From: Flammeovirga sp. EKP202
GTDB lineage: Bacteria; Bacteroidota; Bacteroidia; Cytophagales; Flammeovirgaceae
Length of the DNA stretch: 64,000 nucleotides
Direction: 5' to 3'
NCBI RefSeq assembly: GCF_014534745.1
Contig: NZ_JACVVP010000006.1
Location: 62,001 to 126,000 of the forward strand
Shown: in pieces, positions 45,189 to 52,904 of the stretch
Layout: each line of letters opens with the position of its first letter
Position numbering within the stretch: position 1 is the stretch's first letter
Position numbers and translations under genes: made by a program
Notes under the pieces: generated by a model
What the model was told of the DNA's origin: nothing
Seen by the model: only the letters and a program-made list of their open reading frames with translations
The model's database searches: none

Positions 45189-45807
45189 AAACATCTGGAA
45201 AAAAGGTTTTATTAATCAAGAAGCATTAGTTGCACCTAAAATTAATGCACTGTATGAAAAAAAATCAATTCATTTTGTCGACAAGTTTATTCGAGATTTT
45301 AAGATTAACCTATGGGCTATTGCATTATTTACAATAGTTCCTCTAATACTTAGTATTATCGGAAACGTTATTGTGCTAGGTATTATTATTTGTGCTGCAC
45401 TTTTGTATCTTGTCTATTATGGGCACCAACAACTAAAAGCACTCAATGGATTAGAAAAAACGAATACAAGTTATGATTATATCATTCAATTTGATGCTTG
45501 GTTGAAAAATATAATTAATGGTTATACTAAAATTTATAGATTCGTTTATCCATTAGTACTTATTATCTCAACTTTGGGAATTTGGGAAACATTTTTGAAG
45601 GACGAAATAGTAAAACATTACGAAGCTTCAGAATTATTATGGGGCATGCCCAAATTTGGTTTGCTGATGGTAGCAATTGGAGCTATTCTACTTTCTGTTT
45701 TTGCAAAAAAAATATATTATTTCGATATGAACTTGATGTATGGTTCTCAATTTAGAAAACTAAAAGAAATGATAGCAGAAATGGAAGAGTTAAAAAATGA
45801 AGAATAA
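45172..45807 (+). CDS. Membrane protein, probable partner of the ECF sigma factor
   Basis: The 211-residue protein has about four membrane helices (near residues 44-60, 64-82, 121-140 and 160-182) and a cytoplasmic N-terminus (MEKSIENIWKKGFINQEALVAPKINALYEKKS) that could bind the sigma factor. It has no HxxxCxxC zinc anti-sigma motif. It overlaps the sigma gene by 17 bases, so translation is coupled. An anti-sigma role is an inference from this arrangement, which is common in Bacteroidota. Confidence 0.7.
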   Translation: MEKSIENIWKKGFINQEALVAPKINALYEKKSIHFVDKFIRDFKINLWAIALFTIVPLILSIIGNVIVLGIIICAALLYLVYYGHQQLKALNGLEKTNTSYDYIIQFDAWLKNIINGYTKIYRFVYPLVLIISTLGIWETFLKDEIVKHYEASELLWGMPKFGLLMVAIGAILLSVFAKKIYYFDMNLMYGSQFRKLKEMIAEMEELKNEE

Positions 45808-45849
45808 GAGCATGTTTTTAGAACATCTCAAAAACTAAAATTAATCTAG

Positions 45850-46422
45850 ATGGAAGGAACGTATTATTTAAGTAAAGAAGGAGTTGAAGATTATGTCAAC
45901 ATGGCCAAGGAAGTCAATAGTGAACAACTAATTGAAAAATTAAAAGAACATCTAGCTGCACAAAGTATGTTGTTGGAATTAGGTTCTGGCCCTGGAACAG
46001 ATTGGAGAATTCTTAGTCAAACTTTTACAGCTGTTGGTTCTGATTATTCAATGGAGTTTGTAAAATACTTAAAGAGAAATAACCCTGCTGGTACATTCCT
46101 ACATCTTGACGCCATTACTTTAGATACATTTCTTCGTTTTGATGGCGTTTACGCCAATAAGGTCATGCAACATCTTACGGATGAGGAAATCAAAAAATCA
46201 TTAGAAAAACATAGCGGTATTTTGAATAAAGAAGGTATCATTTGCCACTCTTATTGGAAAGGCGAAGGTGATGAAATCTTTAAAGGTCTTTTTGTAAATT
46301 ATCAAAACGAAGAAAAACTTCAAGAACTCTACGAAGAGCATTTTGAGATTCTAAAAATTGAAGTTTATAAAGAATTTGAAGAGGATGACTCTATTGTGAT
46401 TCTTGCAAAGAAAAAGCAATAA
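45850..46422 (+). CDS. Class I SAM-dependent methyltransferase
   Basis: Motif I is LLELGSGPGTDWR at about residues 41-53, followed by an acidic motif II position (VGSDYSMEFVK), FDGVYANKVMQHLTDEEIKKSL as motif IV and post-I, and GIICHSYWKGEGDE. The Rossmann-type methyltransferase fold is clear and the 190 residues are typical. The substrate is unknown. The gene starts 42 bases after the membrane protein gene and may belong to the same transcript, which ends at the terminator that follows. Confidence 0.85.
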   Translation: MEGTYYLSKEGVEDYVNMAKEVNSEQLIEKLKEHLAAQSMLLELGSGPGTDWRILSQTFTAVGSDYSMEFVKYLKRNNPAGTFLHLDAITLDTFLRFDGVYANKVMQHLTDEEIKKSLEKHSGILNKEGIICHSYWKGEGDEIFKGLFVNYQNEEKLQELYEEHFEILKIEVYKEFEEDDSIVILAKKKQ

Positions 46423-46446
46423 ACAGCATTAAGGTTTCAATTTAAT

Positions 46447-46476
46447 AAGGTGATTTCAACTGTATGAAGTCACCTT
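46447..46476 (+). terminator. Terminator of the methyltransferase transcript
   Basis: AAGGTGATTTCA (46447-46458) pairs with TGAAGTCACCTT (46465-46476), 12 pairs with one wobble, followed by a T-run to 46481. Confidence 0.8.
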
Positions 46477-46569
46477 TTTTTAGTGATATTGGTTAGTGAA
46501 AAATTATATTTTAAGTGTAATATTTACATATATAAATTAATAACCAAAACAACCTAAAATCATAAAGCC

Positions 46570-47274
46570 ATGGAACCTGATATTTATAATTACCTGATAG
46601 ATATAGAGAATAGACAAGTCAAAACTCCTGAATCAAAAGGAATGATTGTCACATTGTCTCGAAAGTTTGGAACAAACATCAGACCTGCTGCTGAAAAATT
46701 AGTAAAACAACTAAATGATGATCAAGTAGGTTTTGATATGCTCAAAAGACCTTGGAAGTTAATTGATAAAACCGTTTTATATCAAATTTCAAAAGAACTC
46801 AAAGTAGGTATCGATAAGCTGAATGAATTTGTTCCTATCCAAAACAAAAGCATTTTTGAACAAATCATGTACGGATTGGATATCTACCACAACAAATTAG
46901 ACGATAACCTGAAAGATGCTTTACAAACTGTAGTCAACTCTTACCTTGAAAGAGGCAATGTGGTCTTCCTTGGTAGAGGTGCAAGCTTCTTTGCTCAAGG
47001 ATTAGATAACAGTTTAAAAATCAAAGTAAAAGCATCTGATCAATATAGATCAACACAATACGCTTTAAAAAACGATCTTCCTAAAAATTACGCCATTGAA
47101 GTGGTGAAACGAAAAGCCAGAAAGCGTAAAAACTTCTTGAAATTTATATCCCAAGCTATTCCTATTACCTATGATGAAATTATCGATAGAGAACATATCT
47201 CTAACGATGCTCTTGCTGATGAGCTTTATACTCTTGTCAAAATGAAAGAGTATGAAATGCTCAGAAATGTTTAA
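46570..47274 (+). CDS. Cytidylate-kinase-like protein
   Basis: The 234 residues match the cytidylate-kinase-like family (Cytidylate_kin2): MIVTLSRKFGTNIRPAAEKLVKQL at the N-terminus in place of a clean P-loop, KLIDKTVLYQISKEL, the strand-loop NVVFLGRGASFFAQG, and the basic KRKARKRKNFLKFI. The P-loop (SRKFGTN) lacks the usual GxxxxGK pattern, so a regulatory or alternative kinase role is possible. True CMP kinases are shorter and different. It is convergent with the GH3 gene. Confidence 0.8.
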   Translation: MEPDIYNYLIDIENRQVKTPESKGMIVTLSRKFGTNIRPAAEKLVKQLNDDQVGFDMLKRPWKLIDKTVLYQISKELKVGIDKLNEFVPIQNKSIFEQIMYGLDIYHNKLDDNLKDALQTVVNSYLERGNVVFLGRGASFFAQGLDNSLKIKVKASDQYRSTQYALKNDLPKNYAIEVVKRKARKRKNFLKFISQAIPITYDEIIDREHISNDALADELYTLVKMKEYEMLRNV

Positions 47275-47313
47275 CGTTTAATTACACAACACTTTTTTGA
47301 CATCAAAGATCCT

Positions 47314-47344
47314 AGTATGCTAAATCGTTTCGGTTTAGCATACT
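47314..47344. terminator. Bidirectional terminator between the kinase-like gene and GH3
   Basis: AGTATGCTAAA (47314-47324) and TTTAGCATACT (47334-47344) pair perfectly over 11 bases with a 9-base loop, followed by TTTTTTAA. The GH3 stop is 4 bases further right. Confidence 0.8.
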
Positions 47345-47347
47345 TTT

Positions 47348-49033
47348 TTAATAGCCTTCACCTTGCCTGTAAAATTGGGTTGAAACTGGAAGTTTACCCA
47401 TTGTTGTTTCTCCAAGTAAAGCCTCAAAGACCGCCTTTTGCTGATATAAACCATCTTGATATGCCACAAAAATATGGTCTACTTTTTCAACCTCATCTAA
47501 TTCGTCTAGAGCATAAGCATTCCCAAAATATAAAAGTGTGATTTCAGTATCCCCCAACCCACTTACTAGATTCTCTCTCACTGCTTCATGAATATCAAAA
47601 TGATTGAAAGGTTTGATATTAATACCATGAATGGATACAATAACTCTTCTATAAGTATTCAATCGGCAAAGGATATCGTAAAGGTTGTTTTCATCCTCAT
47701 CAGAGTTCCACTGATAGAAATCTCCATATTCAGAACATTTCTCCCTCAGAAACTCTTCTTCCGTTTCATTGATTCGTTTTAAGTGGTGCACTACCTTATC
47801 ACGTTCAGAAACTGTTTTGGTTTTATTTTTTATTTGAAGAAAAGCAATCTCACTGTTTTTTTCAAGTGCAGTGAAAGGTGACAAACCGATTTGTGTTATT
47901 GTCGCTTTTACCAATTTTTGATTTAATTGATATGAAGCTTCAGAGTGTAGATCTTGTTCCAATTGATGGATGGCAATAGGTTGATAATGATCTAACCCCA
48001 CCCACTTTTTCATCGCCAATAATTTGGTAACGACTTGATCCAATTGTGCTTCAATCCAACGACCTTCATGAATGGCATCTTTAATTTTATGAAAGCCATT
48101 CTCTACATTTTGGCTGTTCGTAATGATATGGTTTCCTGCTAAAATAGCTTTCAAATCAGCCTCTCCATTGTGAAATGTATTTGTAATACCCTGCATATCT
48201 AATGCATCAGTAATTACAAGACCTTCAAAACCTAATTCATCAAATAAAATGGAACTTAGTACTTTTTCAGACAAAGTAACAGGTACCCCTTCTTCTTTTT
48301 CCCATGTCGGAATTGATAAATGTGCCGTCATGACACTACTTAATCCTTCCTCCATCAATTTTTCAAAAGGATACAATTCTAAGCTTTTTAGACGCTCATC
48401 AGAATGTAGCAAGACAGGTAAAGAAAGGTGAGAATCCACGCTTGTATCACCATGTCCAGGGAAGTGTTTAGCATTATCAAGTACTTGTTCTGATTGCAAA
48501 CCCTTCATATAGGCAATACCTTTTTGGGCAACAAGCTCTTTATTTTCACCAAATGATCGGTAATTGATAACAGGATTTTTAGGATTATTATTCACATCGA
48601 CAACTGGCGCCAATGGTGAACAAACTCCTAAACGCTTACAATCTTTGGCAATCTGTTTTCCCATTTGGAAAATCAAATCGTCATCTTGAATTGCTCCTAA
48701 AGCCATTTGATAAGGGAATGTTGTACAACCCGTCAAACGCATTCCTAATCCCCACTCTGCATCAATATTGATAAAAAGTGGAACCTTAGAAACCGCCTGA
48801 TATTGATTGGTCAAACTAGCTTGACTAACAGCATCACCTTGAAAAAAAGTCAAACCTCCTAAATGATAATTTTTGATCAATTCTAATACTTCAGTGGTAT
48901 GGCTTTCATCACGGTTAGAAAAACAAGCCACTTGAAAAAGTTGACCGATTTTTTGATCTAAACTCATTGATTTCAGGGTATTTTTCACCCATTCATCATT
49001 AATATGATTGATAAAAGGAGGTTTCTTGTTCAT
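47348..49033 (-). CDS. Beta-N-acetylhexosaminidase, GH3 family
   Basis: The enzyme belongs to glycoside hydrolase family 3, NagZ-like subgroup. The catalytic-dyad motif KHFPGHGDTSVDSH is at residues 189-202, and the nucleophile region FEGLVITDALDM is at about 269-280, with D276 as nucleophile. The 561 residues include a smaller C-terminal domain beyond the barrel. No signal peptide, so it is cytoplasmic, where it would split GlcNAc from muropeptides or chito-oligosaccharides. It is followed 10 bases upstream by a small basic protein gene on the same strand. Confidence 0.9.
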   Translation of the reverse strand: MNKKPPFINHINDEWVKNTLKSMSLDQKIGQLFQVACFSNRDESHTTEVLELIKNYHLGGLTFFQGDAVSQASLTNQYQAVSKVPLFINIDAEWGLGMRLTGCTTFPYQMALGAIQDDDLIFQMGKQIAKDCKRLGVCSPLAPVVDVNNNPKNPVINYRSFGENKELVAQKGIAYMKGLQSEQVLDNAKHFPGHGDTSVDSHLSLPVLLHSDERLKSLELYPFEKLMEEGLSSVMTAHLSIPTWEKEEGVPVTLSEKVLSSILFDELGFEGLVITDALDMQGITNTFHNGEADLKAILAGNHIITNSQNVENGFHKIKDAIHEGRWIEAQLDQVVTKLLAMKKWVGLDHYQPIAIHQLEQDLHSEASYQLNQKLVKATITQIGLSPFTALEKNSEIAFLQIKNKTKTVSERDKVVHHLKRINETEEEFLREKCSEYGDFYQWNSDEDENNLYDILCRLNTYRRVIVSIHGINIKPFNHFDIHEAVRENLVSGLGDTEITLLYFGNAYALDELDEVEKVDHIFVAYQDGLYQQKAVFEALLGETTMGKLPVSTQFYRQGEGY

Positions 49034-49043
49034 AGAATACTAT

Positions 49044-49322
49044 TTATTTTAGGAGTTGATTTTCTTTCAACAAATTTCTCTTGATCTGAATAATGTGCTG
49101 TTTTAATACTTTTTCTTCTACAGCAAAACCTCTTTCTCTTCTCTTCTTCAAAAACTTTCGAATTTCTACACCTAGCTTTCCTTGAAGATCCAATTCTTTA
49201 TGTCTTGCTACACAATGATCAAAACGTTTGGAGATGACATCCTTTGTACCTCTTAATTGTTCCGCTTTGGAAATCTTCTTTTTAAAAACTCCCTTTTTTA
49301 ATAATGGCTTTTTCTCTAACAT
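49044..49322 (-). CDS. Small basic protein, 92 aa
   Basis: I chose the ATG at 49320-49322 (MLEKKPLLKKGVFKKKISKAEQLRGTKDV). The longer frame from 49427 adds a hydrophobic leader that runs into a repeat element and is probably not translated. The product is rich in Lys and Arg and mostly helical. I do not recognise the family. It ends 10 bases before the GH3 start and so may be co-transcribed with it. Confidence 0.6.
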   Translation of the reverse strand: MLEKKPLLKKGVFKKKISKAEQLRGTKDVISKRFDHCVARHKELDLQGKLGVEIRKFLKKRRERGFAVEEKVLKQHIIQIKRNLLKENQLLK

Positions 49323-49390
49323 ACACTTTCTATGATCAATAATGATTACAAAAATAAAGAATCTAAAACAATTAAATATGAGAACAAAAG

Positions 49391-49833
49391 CAAATACACG
49401 ACAAACTAAGTTATCGTCAACTTTCAATCCATCTTTCTACAAACATTTATAGGATCTACTTTCAAATTTCCTTCCTCTTCATTTTTGTCTTAACACAAAA
49501 ACGAAGCAAAAAAGTCAAGGCTTTGAAGTCAAAAGCTAAATTCCATTTCTCTCACCTAAATGATTTTAAACTCGCTAAAGCTCGAACAAGAAAATCATTT
49601 TAACGGCTCAATACATGAAATTCTTAACGCTTTTCCCTTCAAGGCCGGGGGAGAGACTACGAAATGATTGTCTAATTACAAGTCAAAAGAAAAGGGTTTT
49701 ATAATCCTCTTCTATAGTGTAGTACTGTAGGGACGTTTTAGTAAAACGTCCTCGCGAACCACAATACACTACCATTTACCCTTTATAAAAGTAATTATAT
49801 TAGTTAACGAAAACTTAGTTTACAATGTATTTA
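49391..49833. mobile_element. Candidate MITE-like element with inverted ends
   Basis: The segment is bounded by inverted copies of a 26-base sequence (49391-49416 and 49808-49833; 20 of 26 positions agree). Inside are several palindromes: AATGATTTT with AAAATCATT (49559-49567 and 49591-49599), GGACGTTTT with AAAACGTCC (49731-49739 and 49743-49751), and a near-palindrome TTTTTGTCTTAACACAAAAA at 49482. No open frame of note is present. This fits a non-autonomous mobile element or REP cluster. The same 26-base end recurs at two other sites in the window. The remaining gap (49323-49390) shows nothing. Confidence 0.55.
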
Positions 49834-49861
49834 GTTGATGCTTATAAAAGAATATTTCAGC

Positions 49862-50953
49862 TTATTCTCCTAATGCTATTTCTTTTGTCTTTTCACTCAG
49901 ATTGTCAATATTTTTTACAATCCCTTTTTTGAATACATCTTTAATAAAGAAGTTTTTAAAGACTTTCTTAAAGATTGACTTTGCCTCTAAATACACTTCA
50001 ACGATCAGTTTTGACCTTTGTGCGTTAATAGGTTGAAAAGTATAAAATTGATATACTTTATCCACAAATGGGGGGCCGTCTGTCATCTCTCCATAAATCA
50101 AACCTGAAGCAGCTGAAGCATCATTTTTAGTGACCGTTACAAAATTTAAATGTTTACCATTGATAACGCATGTATGCTCAGTCCCTAAGCGGGTCACCTC
50201 ATGTTCATTATAAATAAATTGATCAACACCTTCAGCCCATTCGTATCTTCTCGCATAATTTGAAACCCATTCAATTCCTTCCTGTGCATTGCAATAAAGC
50301 TCTACCTCGTAAGTTATATCTGCGGATCTATTCAAATCGACTTTCTGAGCTGTTGCAAAAGGTTTGAGTTTAAGGTGATCCTTATCTAGTATAGAATAAA
50401 GGTATTTTACAATCTTATTATCGTATTCGTTTTGACCTTCTTGAAAATCAAAAAGCTTGCTCTTATAATGAGCCGGTAACATAATTTCATTGGCCAAAGC
50501 ATCACTGATCAATATATAATTATCACTATTGACATCATTTTTCATTAAGCGATGTGCCTCAATCGCCTCGGCACCAAATGGTTTTCTTTTATTTTGAACC
50601 GTAATAAATTCTACATCTCCACAATGTACAATTATTTTCAACTGCAATTGAGGAGCCGTGGTACAAGCCATACACGGACAAACTCTATTCTTCTCTAATA
50701 ATTTTAAGTGAGAATAAAATGCTGTAAAAGTATTTTCAATCTGAGCGAGTAATTGTTCTAAAGAAGGCATCTCTTCTTTAAAAAAAAATAAAGCATCCCC
50801 CTCTACTTCTGCCAATTCCAACCCAATGGTATTGGATTCAATCATGACCTCTAATAATTCAGCAATAACGTGTTGTGAATGCTGCGCTTCAGTGGTCTGA
50901 ACAAACTCGGTGAAGCCTGAAATATCAGGTAGAAAAAGTAGCGTTTTTGCCAT
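49862..50953 (-). CDS. DUF2652 protein, adenylate/guanylate-cyclase-like N-terminus
   Basis: The N-terminal half (MAKTLLFLPDISGFTEFVQ, then EVEGDALFFF and HCGDVEFITV) is the cyclase-like fold of DUF2652, with the DISGFT and GDALF wording of class III nucleotide cyclases but without the full set of catalytic residues. A Cys motif (CPCMACTT) lies between. The C-terminal half (AQEGIEWVSNYARRYEWAEGVDQF onwards) looks like an SRPBCC-type polyketide-cyclase domain. The 363 residues fit the family. No signal peptide. Function unknown. Confidence 0.8.
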   Translation of the reverse strand: MAKTLLFLPDISGFTEFVQTTEAQHSQHVIAELLEVMIESNTIGLELAEVEGDALFFFKEEMPSLEQLLAQIENTFTAFYSHLKLLEKNRVCPCMACTTAPQLQLKIIVHCGDVEFITVQNKRKPFGAEAIEAHRLMKNDVNSDNYILISDALANEIMLPAHYKSKLFDFQEGQNEYDNKIVKYLYSILDKDHLKLKPFATAQKVDLNRSADITYEVELYCNAQEGIEWVSNYARRYEWAEGVDQFIYNEHEVTRLGTEHTCVINGKHLNFVTVTKNDASAASGLIYGEMTDGPPFVDKVYQFYTFQPINAQRSKLIVEVYLEAKSIFKKVFKNFFIKDVFKKGIVKNIDNLSEKTKEIALGE

Positions 50954-51040
50954 TAAAAAGTGGTTGATATTATTAATAAGATGAAGATAGGTGAAAGAAT
51001 TTAGTTTTAAAGCGCTATTGGTAATAATAGGTCACAAAAA

Positions 51041-51072
51041 AATCCTCCACAAACAAATGTTCATGGAGGATT
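51041..51072 (-). terminator. Terminator of the sulfatase gene
   Basis: AATCCTCCA (51041-51049) pairs with TGGAGGATT (51064-51072), followed leftwards by TTTTTTG. It lies 19 bases after the sulfatase stop. Confidence 0.75.
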
Positions 51073-51091
51073 CATCTTCGGCTCATTCAAT

Positions 51092-52672
51092 CTATTGGGC
51101 TAATTGAATAGGGTAATTCGCCTTTTTGATCAGTTTTTTCATTTCAATTACTTTAGATGAAAACTCTGAAGCAACATTTTTCTTTTCATAAGGATCGTTT
51201 GTTAAATCATAAAGTGCCCATTTATATACACTAGTATTATTAGCATAATCACTTGCTTTCACATCTTTCTCATTCACCAATTTCCAACCTTCTTTGATTA
51301 AAACATCTCTTGCTACTCCTGTTGTGTTTTTGAAGAAAATATAATCATGCTTTTGTTGTTCACCTTTATCAATCAATGTTGGTAGATAGGAAATACCATC
51401 TGTTTGTTTTATTTCTCCATGGATCAAATCAGCAATAGTGGGCATAAAGTCATAATCCGTAATTACTAAATCACTCTTTGTAGATGCTTTTATTTTGTTT
51501 GGCCATTTAGCGATGTAAGGTAGATGAATTCCGCCTTGATAACTATGCCTTTTCATTCCTCTTTCCCCTCTTGTACCGTTAAATATATCTTCTCCTCTGT
51601 GATGACCATCCCAAAACTCTGCCTTTTTTTGAGGTTTCACAATGGCTTGATTAAAAGTATATGTATCATAATCATAAGTCAAATTTGGATCGATGCCATT
51701 GGGATTGACCGTTGTATATGATTGGATTTCATGTCCATTATCACTGGCAAAAACAATTAATGTATTATCAGTTAGACCCAACTCTTCTAATTTTTGAACT
51801 ATACTTCCTACCGATTGATCCAATTTATGAATCATTGATGCATAGACTCTCTCTTGTTTGGTCCACCCCTCTTTGTTTTTGTATACATAATCTTTTGGAG
51901 CGATAGAAGCAGGTCCGTGAGGTAACTGAGTTGCATAAATCATGAAGAAAGGGTCTTCTTTCTTATTTTCAATATAGGTCAATGCTTTTTCTAACCAAAT
52001 ATCTTCCGAATAAGTCATGCTATCTTCACCAACTAATAGGCATGTTGGAGATTTTTTAGTCACTTTGGGATTATTAAGAAGTGGGATTTTTTTACCATTT
52101 TCAAAATAGTGGGGTGGATAAAAACTCCAACACATCACCGCATCTAGTAATCCACAATGATAATCAAAGCCGTAGCTATCAATCATTTCTGAGGTATCAG
52201 AATACCCAAAACCTAATTTGCCAATGTAAGCGGTTTTATATCCTACTTTTTGAGCCATTTGCCCAATATAATAATGCCCCTCATTCTGTTTTCTATAGAT
52301 CTTCTTATCAAAAGTTGCCTGATCTATTAAACCTGCCGCCAATTGACATTGTAATCCACCAGGAGTAGGCATAGGAGCATGAGCATTATTCAAACCTGTT
52401 AAAATAGATGCTCTGGCAGGTGAACATACATTTGAGCCATAGGCATTTGTAAATATCTTTCCGTCTTTCGCTAACTGGTCAATATTAGGTGTTCTAATTT
52501 TGGTTTGACCATTATACCCTAAAATACCAGGACCGAGGTCGTCAGCATAAATAAGGATGATATTTGGCTTTTGATTGTTAATTTCTGCGGTATTTTGTGA
52601 TGCTTCGTGAACACATGAAGCTCCACTAAATAAGAAAACAAAGAGCCAAAGAAATTGATGATATATTTTCAT
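51092..52672 (-). CDS. Sulfatase (family S1), lipoprotein
   Basis: The enzyme should remove sulfate esters, most likely from sulfated polysaccharide. The formylglycine motif is CSPARASILTG with C83 as the modified residue, needing a maturase elsewhere. The metal-binding start IILIYADDLGPGILGYNG is at about residues 38-55, and FASDNGHE is the downstream Asp-Asn pair. A lipoprotein-type signal (LFSGASC, C20) suggests anchoring in a membrane. The 526 residues are usual for family S1. The substrate is not readable from the sequence. It lies upstream of the alpha/beta-hydrolase gene on the other side of a terminator hairpin. Confidence 0.92.
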   Translation of the reverse strand: MKIYHQFLWLFVFLFSGASCVHEASQNTAEINNQKPNIILIYADDLGPGILGYNGQTKIRTPNIDQLAKDGKIFTNAYGSNVCSPARASILTGLNNAHAPMPTPGGLQCQLAAGLIDQATFDKKIYRKQNEGHYYIGQMAQKVGYKTAYIGKLGFGYSDTSEMIDSYGFDYHCGLLDAVMCWSFYPPHYFENGKKIPLLNNPKVTKKSPTCLLVGEDSMTYSEDIWLEKALTYIENKKEDPFFMIYATQLPHGPASIAPKDYVYKNKEGWTKQERVYASMIHKLDQSVGSIVQKLEELGLTDNTLIVFASDNGHEIQSYTTVNPNGIDPNLTYDYDTYTFNQAIVKPQKKAEFWDGHHRGEDIFNGTRGERGMKRHSYQGGIHLPYIAKWPNKIKASTKSDLVITDYDFMPTIADLIHGEIKQTDGISYLPTLIDKGEQQKHDYIFFKNTTGVARDVLIKEGWKLVNEKDVKASDYANNTSVYKWALYDLTNDPYEKKNVASEFSSKVIEMKKLIKKANYPIQLAQ

Positions 52673-52742
52673 ACTATAGAGTAATTACTGAATAAATGAA
52701 GGTTTGCTGATTAGGCCATCATAGGTGATGATAAAAAATGAT

Positions 52743-52784
52743 ATCTCATCAAGATCTACGTATATGAAGTAGGCTTGATGAGAT
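52743..52784 (-). terminator. Terminator of the hydrolase gene
   Basis: ATCTCATCAAG (52743-52753) and CTTGATGAGAT (52774-52784) pair perfectly over 11 bases. In the leftward direction the stem is followed by ATCATTTTTTATC, a T-run. Confidence 0.6.
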
Positions 52785-52797
52785 TTACACACTGGAT

Positions 52798-52899
52798 CGA
52801 ATGTTAAGCGATAGCGTCATTCGTGTCCTACAGATCAGTAGAAATCTCCTGATTTCTTAATACTATAAATATCCGAAAACTTAGTTTACAATGTATTTA
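52798..52899. repeat. REP-like repeat, copy A
   Basis: This copy has a 60-base core with two palindromic units (CGAATG with CATTCG; GAAATC-TCCT-GATTTC) followed by the 26-base tail at 52874-52899. The core is 54 of 60 identical to the inverse copy at 57233-57424. The tail is identical over all 26 bases to the sequence at 49808-49833. Its right end lies 5 bases from the stop of the hydrolase gene. Confidence 0.7.
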
Positions 52900-52904
52900 T
52901 TGAC

